64,000 nt of DNA from Eleusine coracana subsp. coracana (Eukaryota; Streptophyta; Magnoliopsida; Poales; Poaceae): the NCBI GenBank assembly GCA_032690845.1, contig CM064421.1, forward strand, positions 37,562,963 through 37,626,962, written 5' to 3'. A program made the translations under genes and the position numbers. The notes beneath the pieces were generated by a model. It did no database searches, was not told where the DNA came from, and saw nothing but the letters and a program-made list of their open reading frames with translations. Shown here piece by piece: positions 25,621 to 36,011 of the stretch (positions within the stretch are counted from its first letter, which is position 1; each line of letters opens with the position of its first letter).

Positions 25621-26339
25621 AGCACATTTAGTTGCCATCTAACCACATAATTCCACCTGCTGAAGAATTGAAGAAAAGAAAATACTACAAGTGGCATAAC
25701 TCGCTGTCTCATTACACCAATGAATGCAAGGTATTCAGAAGAGATATTCAGTTGGCGATTGAGTAGGGAAAGATCAAGTTTACAACGGGAACTATGAAGA
25801 TTGATGGGAATCCATTCCCTGTGAATGTCAATATGGCTAGTATCGACAATGTAAAAGCATTTATAAATCAATATCAGAAGAAAAGGGACAAGGAGATGAA
25901 GGAATCACAGTTTGATCCACATTGGGAATGCCCATTCTTTTAGTATTGTTGGGACCATAATATGAAGCTTCCATCGATCAATAACTGTCCTGGATGCAGT
26001 AGATGAGCGGAGCAAATGTATAGAGGAGCTTCGTGCAGCAATCGACATCAGTTGGGTGACTCTGGAAAGTCGATGGTGGGTAAAGTCGATGAGAATGGAA
26101 GGGTGTCAGCTTTTGATCGACTTGGCTCCAAAAAGACAGAAGAAGAAGTTCACTTCGATGAAGAAGTCGATAAAGAGCTCCAGGAAGACCAGGAACATAG
26201 CAATCAGTGGTGTCCATCTGGAATATTTACTAGAAGTCAAAAGCCCAGGGTTCGAAGAATGCGGTGTAGACAGATGAGGGCTGGCCATTATTATTATGAT
26301 GAAGGAAGTGATGAGCCACCAAGAAAGATCTAGAGGCCC

Positions 26340-27049
26340 AAAGTGAAATCACAAGTACAGGTACCTAGTGCTATAGTAGACATGGTGATGATGCTACCGC
26401 AAGAGTTCATGGCTTTAGAAGAAGAAGAATTATTTGCTGATGAGAATGAAGCACCACAGTTGGTATTTGATATACAACAAGCAATATTTGATAAATCAGA
26501 TAAGTCTAAGCATCAGCACTTGAGGGCTTTATACTTGAAAGGCTTTGTTAATGGGATGCTGATGGGAAAGATGATGGTCGATGGAGGGGTTGCAGTTAAC
26601 ATCATGTCGATCACTACTGCGTGAAAATTGGGTAAGACTGATGAAGATTTGATTGATACAAATATGATTTTGTGAGATTATGGTGGTCATACTGCAACGG
26701 TCAAAGGAGTTTTGAATGTAGAGCATACTATTGGCAGTAAAACTTTGCTAGTTACTTTCTTTGTCATTGATGGAAATGGGACCTATAGCCTTCTGCTAGG
26801 ACGTGATTGGATACATGCAAATTGTTGTGTTCCATCGACTATGCACCAGTCACTTATCCAGTGGATTGGCGATCGAGTTGAGGTAGTCCCGGCCGAGGAA
26901 ACTATTAATGTATCATCGGCCGATTTGGTACCATGGCATGCGTATGATATGGAGCATTTGTCTAGCAAGATTTGGGATAGAGATTACATCAAGATTACTA
27001 CTCAGGGTCTCGAGGTGGTGGATCAGTCAAATTCAAAATTGTTTCTCTG
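26340..27049 (+). pseudogene. retroviral-type aspartic protease of the Tat-like element
   Basis: MMVDGGVAVNIMS at about 26571-26610 is the active-site region (DGG variant of DTG). YSLLLGRDWIHAN near 26790-26823 is the second conserved protease block. Two stops near 26622 and 26673 interrupt it. It would cleave the Gag-Pol precursor. The frame ends at 27049 with no reverse transcriptase after it, which sets this element apart from autonomous relatives. Confidence 0.8.
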
Positions 27050-27324
27050 ACAGGCATCCCAATGGAGTGGTTAGAAAATGGCAAATATTCAAAAGAATAA
27101 CATTTGAGCATTTGGGTCGGCTCATGACCTCAAGTGCTAGATCATGGCCAATATGCAAATATTGTCCTTAGCAGAAAAAATAAAAAGTGATGAAAAGAAA
27201 AAGAGATGTTTCATAGCCGATGAGTTATTATCAACTTTAGATGGCCGATATTATAGATATCGCCCTTAGTGCAAAAAAGTACTACAAAGTAGAATTTTGT
27301 TTAGACCGTCAGTAACATTTACAT

Positions 27325-30300
27325 TTACTCTACTGGACAATAAAAATAGATGAGGTCGATGGCTTGGGTTCTGAGTTGTTCTACTTCAGTGATGGCATAG
27401 GCATCTTCCAGAATCGACCTAGGAATGTTGGAGGTCGTGTTCCACAGGCTAGTGGCTTGAGTATAAGCCGATGTGATGACAGCTTCTTGTGCTATGATTT
27501 CATTTGGCACTTGACTCAGAGTTGTTTCCACGTCTTCTTTGTATTTTGCTTCCAGGGTGGCTTGGATTTCATCACGTTTCGTCTGTAAGTTCTCCAGCTT
27601 CATTTCAAGGTTGGCTGATTTGGAAAGCAAAGAAATATATTTGCTTTGTTCTTCGGCCGCCTTCTTGTCAGCCGTTTCTGCCTGCTCCCTTTGCTCTAAC
27701 TGTTGCTCGATGCAAGACTTGGCTTCCAATACTCAGATTTGGTGAAATTCAATGAAGGCCACTGGTTGTAGTACTGAGGCAAGGCGAAGTGGCAACGAAT
27801 CCTTGATCTCCAGATATCGCTGCCTGATGGGAGTTGCGTCTGACACCAGTTGTTCAATGGGGATTCCATCGAGTCGTTGACGGATTTGCAGGAGAGTAGC
27901 TCTGACTTCTGGGAGGAGGTAGACCGAAGAGGTGCGCCTAGCAGTATGAACCTGCAAGAAAAGCAGAGATGAGGAGCCGATGAATAATTGAAAGATGAAT
28001 TAAGAGGAGTTCAAATTTTTTACCGCCGTCTCTAAAGAGGGAGCGGATCTTGAAGTATCAGCTGGCGCAGTTTCGACAGGAGTATGAGATGACGAAATTG
28101 CCTGGGGAATGCAAAGCGTCAAGCTATGAAATAATTGCATGTTAAGTTAGTCAAAGGGAGTACCTGTGGGTCTGTCCAAGGGATGATAGCCAAAGTCGAT
28201 GAGGTCGCAACGGTAGAAATGAGTTTCTCGGCCGGTTTCCCAGAATTGACCATATCGATGTTGTCAAAGTCGATAAAGGCAGTACGCATCGAGAAATCTG
28301 ACAAAGTGGCACTACTGGATTGACCTCCAGAACTTGGTAATATTTCCTAAAAGGGAATCATAAGGTAAGCTACATTCGCAAAAAGGAGGAGAGTTTACAA
28401 ATAATAATAAAAAGGTGCTCTTACTGTGGCCGCTGAAGATGAGGGTTGTTCCATCGGCGCAGGAGAGTGCATTTGTTCTTCTGTTGATAATTTATTGCCT
28501 TGAGCCGATGGAGCCATTGTCGATGGAATGACAGGAGTCGATGGATGTCCCTAAAAGAAATTTGTAGAAATTAGCACTAAAGAAAGGCAATGATAATATG
28601 GGATCACATGAGTTACCTGTGTAGCATGAGAGAGCTCAGAGACAACTTCTTGGGCTACTTCTAGGAGTGCAGTTGAAGTCGATGGAGCTACAGGAGTTGA
28701 TGATGGGACCTGGAGAATGTATAAAGTTAGAAGGAAAAGCAAGGGCGGGATGAATATGAATGCAAGTACCTGTGTGCATTGAGAATGGTCGATGGCGACT
28801 TCTTGTGTTGTCTCTTCCAAAAGGGGTAAAGTCAATGAAGCCGCAAGAGTCGATGATGGGGTCTAAATATTACGTAAAATTAAGGAGCATGAAGCGTAAT
28901 GTGAACAAATGCAGTAGCAGCGTGGTATGAATATGAATTACATGCGAATTAAGAAAAGATTAAAGATATTACTTGAGCAGCTGGGTTGGAGATGGCTGGA
29001 GCTGATACAGTCGCTGCAAGTTTGGCTTTTTTATGTTGTTCCGCGGCTTGAGTCGATGAAGCTGAATGGGCGTTCTTTTGCTTCTTGACCACTGCTTTTT
29101 GAGCTGTCTTCTTCAACCCTCGGCCGCTGATATTTGGGCTGGTGTTGCATCATTACAACCTATGATGGGGTTGCTAGCCGTTTGGCAGTACTTGATCGGC
29201 TTCCCACTATTGCTTACAGTTAGAGGAGTTATGGTCGGGTCCTGCGTTAACAGAAGGTTAATTGTGAAAGTTGATGAGGATATAAATTAAGTAGATATCA
29301 AATGAAAGAGACTTACTGCATCTACAACGCCGATGAGGTGGTCGGACAGCTGATTGCAAAAAAATATATTTCCTCCATTCTCTCCACCAGTCCCTGAACA
29401 GATCCGAGATGGAAGGGAGAAGTTCGATGTTTGCTAGATTGCCCATTGGAATTTCTGAAGCCATATCATAGATCTTTTTGTATTCTAGAGGGCTCTTGAG
29501 TTCTTGTCTGGCCCAGAGTCGCCCAATGAAGAAGGAACCAGCTGGGAGACATCCGAAGCCAAGTTGACAGGCAATCACTGATGGGTTATAGAATTCATAT
29601 GAGCGAGTCCTGCGCTGCCCGCCATGGAAGTCAATAGGCAGGATGTCGGGTCTAATGCATGCCTCCAAGATGAGTGTTGATTCCCTATCTTGAAGAGGAT
29701 TGTTGGGACGAAAACTCGAAGGGTTCTCGAACTCCAAATCATCATAGGGGAATCAAAGCCACTTGTCTACTTGGATGCCATTGTAGAACATGGTAAAGTA
29801 AATATTGAAATTTTTCATCGACATTCAGCCTCCAGAGACTACCATGGCAGCTTCGCCTAAAGATATGCAACGACGAGTGGGTATCTCTTCACCTTCTGCA
29901 GCATTCATCGATGGGAAAGAGTTTTCTGAGAAGGGGGCCAAATTCATGGCCTGAGAATAATAGACATTGAGCCATAATTGTATAAACCACCACGGGTCTC
30001 CTGCTGTGATAGTTTGGTTGGTTTGGAGGCTGACAGCAGTGCGGTGACGGAGGTGGTATACTGAGCCTAAGAGATAATTGCCTAGGGGTAACTTTTTGCC
30101 TTTGGCTAATATGTCAGCTATTCCTAGGAAGTTGATGGTAGGCATGCAAGACGACCCATAGAAAATAAAGTGCTCCAGCCAAAGATTCAGAAACACGGAT
30201 AGTTCTCGATTGGAAACTGATCCGGTCTTTTTGTGAGCCATGATATATCTTGGCCAACTGTTCGCCCATTTGGTGTTAAGCTACCGGTTTTTGTGGGTAT

Positions 30301-30959
30301 TTTGGATGACGAAGGGGTCGTAGTACTAGTCGACATTCAATCCAGTTAACATTAGCACATCCATAAGGAAGGGTGCCATTGGACCTTCATGGAATAGAAA
30401 AGCATTCAGGGCATCAGACCAGAAATAAGATGTTGCTGCCAGTATCAGTTCGTTCTTGGGCATATCAACCAGCAAAAGTGGCAGTGCCATATCAATTTGG
30501 GCGTCTAGAAGAGTAGCAGCACGACCAGTAGTGACCCTACGAAACCAATTTCTCTAGCCTGAGATTGATGACGGCCATGATCTAAAAACGGTTTTCCATG
30601 GCTCAGGGGTGGCTAGAGTTGATTTGAAGAGAATTCGGTTGGTTTCACAGTTGATAAGTTCCGTGGGATCAAAATCATTGCAGGGGCCTAAATAAAAATG
30701 GTTCTGATAAACGCCAGAGGGGATACAGATCTGGTTCTTGAGTTCCTAGTGTGAACAAAAGATGGAGCTAGTATTACAAAGGGGAGCTAAATGGTCATGT
30801 TTACTACTAGTTCATATAAAAATGAAGGTGTTACAGTAAGCATGAAGATAAAAATGCTGCAGTAATGAAGAGCTTAGCAGATTGGATCTAAGATTAAGAT
30901 CTGAAGAGCAGAGGAAAGCAGAAAAGGATTACCTCGGGAACAGTCTTTGGGGTTGCCAT
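27325..30959 (-). pseudogene. antisense plant-mobile-domain gene inside the Tat-like element
   Basis: On the minus strand ATG at 30959 opens a 9-codon exon (MATPKTVPE, 30933-30959, donor GAG/GTAATC). A long exon at 29317-30745 (acceptor CTAG/GAA, donor GCA/GTAAGT) stays in one frame but has five stops, at roughly 30550, 30330, 30285, 29826 and 29765. It reads like the plant mobile domain (aminotransferase-like PMD family): SYFWSDALNAFLFHEGPMAP, DVLMLTGLNV, GDPWWFIQLWLNVYY. Shorter exons follow between 29000 and 28000, including two duplicated 93-bp exons. The 3' end (27325-27957) encodes a glutamate/lysine-rich coiled-coil tail, broken by one stop. The PMD family occurs both in host proteins and in transposons. 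Here it is probably a captured or long-standing antisense gene, now dead. Confidence 0.7.
28617..28862 (-). repeat. tandemly duplicated 93-bp exons in the antisense gene
   Basis: Exons at 28770-28862 and 28617-28709 are each exactly 93 bp (31 codons). Both have AG acceptors and CAG/GTA donors and start 153 bp apart. Both encode a PSST...LLE..QEV...T-Q pattern. The whole exon plus intron unit was duplicated. Confidence 0.75.
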
Positions 30960-31182
30960 CACCGATGGTTGAGTTCGTTGGTGTTCGTCGATGTTTCAAG
31001 TTCGTTGAGGATGGTCCGGGAGGAGAAGAGCGCCGGAGGAGCGGCAGAGAGAAGAAGATGAAAAGGCTTGAGCTCGGGTGAAAATAAAAGAAGGAAGAAG
31101 AAGCATTTATAAGGATGAGACATATGTAGGTTGTAGTAAAGGCGCGCGGTAAACGAGGAGATAGAATCCAGCACATGAAGGA

Positions 31183-32503
31183 TTTTGGCACCGAAATTTG
31201 ACCGGTCCTAGTAGTTAGCCGCGTGGAGTCAGAATCGGCCAAAATCAATAGAGCTCAATGGCCGAAGAGAATAAAGTGGGCTCGTTAGGGTTGTTTGTCT
31301 TCGTTTATTTTTTAGTTTAGATTTAGTTTAGAAATAAATCAAGTCGGTTTGTTTGAGAGTCCTAACCGAATTGGGTCAGAACCCCTTGCATGGGGCTATA
31401 AATATGTAATAGGATCTATACAAAAAAGAAGACTACACTTTTGTTCAATACAATTCGGCGCATCGCCAACTTTTTCTCGATGACATCCTCATCTCGCGCA
31501 GGCTACATCGGTTTCGATCTCGGCGAGAGACTTGGATTAGTCACCCTCGGTAATTTCATCGACTTCAGCTAGTACTTTCTCATTAAGTTGATATTCTAGT
31601 TGTTATCTTTGAAATTGTTAGTCATCTGGTAATTAGCTCTTTATTTGGTTTGTATTATCGACTTAGATTGCATTACTGTCTCGGTTAGGTCTGATCTCCT
31701 ATAATTTTTGTGGGTTCTATAGGCCAATTTTTAGATCTATTACTCACTCGATCGAATCTATCTATAATTAGATTAAACCTAGCTCTATATGTCGTGTTTG
31801 AATACTATCTCAATTAAGTTCGATCTGTTCGAATCAGCAAGGCGGCATAGACTTTGATCTTTTATTGGGCTGATAGGGTTAGGCTCGATCTGTTTATAGG
31901 TAGAGTCAATAGAGTTCTGTCGAGACGTTTACCCGACAGGTTATCACGGTTCGATCGACTTCTCAGTGTTATGCCTATTTACTGTTGTATATTAGAAGTT
32001 GATTGCTCTTTTTTTTATTAATAAGACTAGATCTATGAATTTAATGCATATTTGCAGTACCAGCTATCAGATCTATCGACTTAGCATCTATCGATGGGCA
32101 GAGTTCTATCCATGATTATTGTACTTCTATCGACTCTGGCCCATCGAGTTCACTTCATCGACAAAGCGAGTTTTAGCGTATCTATAATAAATCCATCGAC
32201 TCTGTTCTTTTAATTCGATTCCTATCGGCACTATTCATGCTTTGTTTTATATTCACTTATTGAGTTGCCGATTAGTTTCTTTTAATATTATTTGCTATTT
32301 ATAGTCATCGGTTGGTTTTCAGTAATAGTGATCATCAACTTTCTTCATCGGTCTGTCCTATGCCGGTGACCCGTGAAATTTGACTGTTCGTTTTCTTTAT
32401 CGGTTTGCAGGAAAAATCGACTCACACACCCCGCTTTCCGTATTGAGCCTGCACTAGAGCTAAGCAGATCTCCCGGGTCACGCGTGTGATTTTTGCGTCA
32501 ACA
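31183..32503 (+). repeat. 3' LTR of the Tat-like element
   Basis: 1321 bp, starting TTTTGGCACCGAAATTTGACC (the first G mutated relative to the 5' copy) and ending GCGTCAACA. Substitutions and small indels relative to 22578-23923 are frequent, so the insertion is not recent. Confidence 0.9.
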
Positions 32504-32839
32504 ATTCCTCTAGTGGGTTTTGGTGTATGATGACATAAGATTAAAAGTTGTACTAATATAATTATGGAATGAATGTGCAGATTATCAAAAGATAGTATTG
32601 ACCCACTTTGTGAGATTGTTCATTCCTCTACAAAAATAAGATAAGACAAATGATTCAAAAGAGCTTTGAAGCTTTAGCTTTTATTAATTTTTTGAGTTAT
32701 AGGTATGTCAAACTATTAAGAGGGGTAAACTTATCTTACTTGCAGGGAATTAGTGTGCTCAAGTCAACCAAAAAGCTTTGAGAGCAAACTAGCCACAAAA
32801 AGCCTAGAAAAAACCAAGACATTTGAGCCAAACAGAGAG

Positions 32840-33130
32840 TGACGAAAGTTCCAACACTTTCGTCACTTGAAAACCTAGCACTTCAACCTAGCAGAGAGTG
32901 ACGGAAGTTTTGTCACTAAGTGATGGAAGTTCTGTCAATAGAAGTTTTGTGGCCTTAGCCACGGAAGTTTCATCTCTTCCTTTACTTCCAGTTTTGCCAT
33001 CCCGAGAGTGACGGAAGTTCCGTCACCCTTGTGATAGAAGTTCCGTCACAACACATTTAGTGGAATCCAGGCCCGCGCAACGGCTCTTTTTGAAATGATG
33101 GAAGTTTCATGGACCACCATAGAAGTTTCG
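32840..33130 (+). repeat. GTGACGGAAGTTCCGTCAC palindromic array in the solo LTR
   Basis: At least six imperfect copies of a 19-bp dyad are clustered here. The perfect copy is at 33008-33026, with a near-perfect copy at 33031-33049 and weaker copies from 32840. Sirevirus LTRs are known to carry multiplied palindromic motifs, and this array supports that assignment. Confidence 0.75.
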
Positions 33131-33930
33131 TCAGACCTAGAATACACTCCAACGGCTAGTTTTTTAGGCTTGCCTATAAATAACTCATCCCTCTCCCCGT
33201 GGAGTGGGTTGGACACATTGGCATTTCCACTCCTATTCAGCTAGAGCTCTCCCCTCTCACTCATACACTTGTTCTTGACATTCCAACCATTTGTGAGAGA
33301 TATCCAACCATCAAAAGCTTTAATCCTTCCACTCAAAAGCTTGAGCACATTGTTCCCTCCTCTACAAAATTTGTTCTACTTGAACTCTTGGAGACTTGGT
33401 CTCCTAGATGGCTAGGCGTCGCCCTTGAGCTTCCAATTTGTTGTGGTGAGACAGGGACGTTTTGAAGGTGTGATTCGCCTTCGGAGGAAAAGAATCAAGT
33501 GAAGTAAGAAATTCAAGCTCGATCTTTATGTTTGCTTGGCGGGAAAAAGGGTTGAGTGAGATCCGTCTACTTTGTGTAGCTCCTCAACGAGGAATTGAGA
33601 AAGTAGAAACTATTTTGTGTGGTTGCCGAATCTCGGTAAAAATCCTTGTGTCTTCTTTTTACATTTTCCGCACTTATTATTGAGCTTGTTTGTTTCTTCA
33701 TATATATTGTGCTCGATTACTTGTGTGGTGTGTTGCTAGCTATCCATTGTAGGACGTAAGACGTACATTGCACTAGTTTCACTACTCTTCAAGTGTTGTA
33801 TCTCTTATCCCATTAAATTCTGCATTTCATTTAGTTCTTGAACTAGTTTTGGGGGAACTTCTGTTGTAGGACAGAACTTTTCATCAAAAATGGTTTTTTT
33901 CTTGTACTGTCAAAATGCTAAGTGACTTCA

Positions 33931-34884
33931 TTGAGATAGAAATGTGCACATAATGGCTAATTTTACCATATATTCATTTTTTGTTACCGTACATTATAGT
34001 TATAATATGAATATGGATGTAAGACCGCATGATTGACACTACAGTGCTACTATCATATTCCAAGTACACCCTCTTTTTTTATTAACTTTGGGAGAGCTAA
34101 ACTGAGTCTTAAAGTTTTAGGAGTTAGACCGGTGAGAAATTGTTATAACTTTGAAATGTCTTGGGCTTTGTAGTTGTTTCTAAATCATCAATGTTGTATT
34201 TAATGTTTTGTGATTATGTTACAAACTCACCTAAAAATATATCTTAGGGATGACCATTTGAAAAAAAAAACAATTCTAGCAAAATCTAGCAGTGGCTTAA
34301 TTCTTTGTTTCGTTCAATCTTGGATGACCACCCCATGTTGTTTCGGCAATAATATAGACAGTCATTATGTTTTTCAGTTTAACACTGCAAATTTCAAGCA
34401 GTCGTACACGAATAAGAGTATCGCCACTGTATTTTTAGTCTTTCAGATAAAGGGAAAGGAGGTAGTTGAATTTCTGTCTACGAGAAAAGAACGGACGGAG
34501 TTCTTACATGCCACAATAGATCGACATATGAACACCTGCCGAGTGCACGTAGGAAAGATTTCTTCCGAACTCTAAAATCAGAAAAACAACATTTTAAACA
34601 CGGGTAACATATCGCAATCATCCAAAAAGAAAAAAGAGGGCTAAAACGAAAGATATTGAGAAAACGCAAAGTCTAATTTGAAGGCACAAATATTTTTGGT
34701 ATATTTTAATACTCACCCAATGACACGAATAGTTGAGTTCAGATAAATACGACATGAATAAATCAAACAGAAAAGGGAATAGATAACATGATTTGACACG
34801 AATAGTCTAGATTTGCCGCTGCGGCTACTTCGGCACCCACTCATTTCATAGTCATCTTTTGCAACTTCCGCACCCATTCGCATC
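33931..34884. other. unassigned DNA downstream of the host gene
   Basis: AT-rich, with only short frames and no recognisable domain. Part of it should be the 3' untranslated region of the minus-strand gene ending at 34885. No strong AATAAA was located on the minus strand close to the stop. Confidence 0.4.
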
Positions 34885-35612
34885 TCAGTTCATGGTAGAG
34901 TATGGAACTTCCGGGTAATAGGTTATGTTCACTTCAACTCCATCACCATCGATTTCTCTTTTTTGATTCCTAATCCCACAGTTGAATTCTAGACTGAATT
35001 TCAAATTCTTGTCCTCTTCTTGACTCTCACTAGTTGTGATTATTGTCAAGTCCACCTCTATGCGGAATTCGAGATGCCGACAATGTGGCAAGGCAATGAC
35101 ATACGGGCACAGTGGAAGAATGGATATGGAGCCAGAGGGGAAGTACAAGCTCCTCCGTTGTTCACGACTGAAGAGATGTATGCTTTTGTTCCCATAGTCA
35201 GTGGCACTTGCCTTGATCTTACCATATACGGTGTGGCTTCTAGAACCAAGGTCTTTGAGCTTCAACCTGATCTCAACCTTGGTTTCAATGGCGCAGGGAA
35301 TCACTAAGTATGTGATCTCCAACTCGCGGCCAGGGCTTGCACAGATGGTTTGTGTGTATTCCTTAGTTTCCTCCTCATAAACATCCCACCCCTTTTTTAT
35401 GGGAGGACCAATACTACTAGACCCCTCCTCATCACTGGTTGTAGTAGTGAAATAGAATACTTCCAAGATGAAGACACCGTAAGCCATGAAAACATCACAG
35501 GGTCCAACGGGCACCAAATCGACCATTCCTTCCTGCACGTGCAAGCATGAATGTGAAGGTTTTAATTTATATAATCTAATATATATCAGTACATACGAGA
35601 CATAAAGCATAT

Positions 35613-35661
<49 letters not shown>

Positions 35662-36011
35662 CTGGTATATACCTCTTGTACTTCCCCCTGGCGCAGAAAG
35701 TAGATGCGCTGCCCTTTTTGCCCATCATAGCCGTTGATAGCACATATGGAAAAGTTTGCACGGATGGCCAACAATTGCACCGCACGTTGGCCGAATGGCA
35801 TAATTTCATCATCACTATCCTCCAAGGACTCAGGGCCACTGCTGCCATCCTTAGGGTCATCCCCGCGATCATCCAGCAGAGCTGTGGCATTGTCAACTCT
35901 GTCACAATTCTCGTTGGCAGTGTGAAAAACCCATTTGTCAAACCTCTTCAGTTCAGTTCCATGCATATTCCAATCCCACACTTTAGCCATCAGCTGATTG
36001 ATGCCATCCTT
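34885..36011 (-). other. DUF6598-type domain (exons 9-10)
   Basis: Exon 9 (113 codons) has an acidic, serine-rich middle (ESLEDSDDEIMPFGQRAVQL) and then leads into the domain (NFSICAINGYDGQKGQRIYF). Exon 10 (215 codons) has GPCDVFMAYGVFILEVFYF, an ELEITYLVIPCAIETKVEI stretch, HTVYGKIKAS and a closing VEVNITYYPEV. This order fits grass DUF6598 proteins, whose biochemical role is unknown to me. An ATG at codon 8 of exon 9 (35990) would allow an independent start. The 136-bp intron that joins it to the SPP part (36012-36147) is phase 0 on both sides. Confidence 0.75.

Larger units (their letters stand above)
22578..32503 (+). mobile_element. non-autonomous Tat-like gypsy element carrying an antisense gene
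   Basis: A 9.9-kb element with two LTRs (22578-23923 and 31183-32503) is flanked by ATTCT (22573-22577) and ATTCC (32504-32508). It inserted into the Sirevirus-like solo LTR. The left half carries gag and protease on the plus strand. No reverse transcriptase, RNase H or integrase is present. The right half carries a convergent, intron-containing gene on the minus strand. An antisense ORF between pol and the 3' LTR is a known habit of grass Tat elements. Here the pol genes have been lost entirely, so movement would need another element's enzymes. Confidence 0.82.
22558..33930 (+). mobile_element. Sirevirus-like solo LTR split by a gypsy insertion
   Basis: The LTR starts TGAAGATGCATCTAG at 22558, is cut after 22577, and resumes at 32504 with ATTCCTCTAGTGGGTTTTGG. 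It ends near 33930 with AAGTGACTTCA. Its start and end correspond to the second LTR in this window at 45267-47508 (start TGAAAGTGCATCTATG, end AAGGGACTTTCA). Both also share a middle block around GGCTAGGCGTCG and CTCCTCAACG. Without the insertion it is about 1.45 kb. GAGAT lies at 22553-22557 and again at 33933-33937, a candidate target duplication displaced by 2 bp. No internal coding region of a copia element is attached, so it is a solo LTR. Confidence 0.7.
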
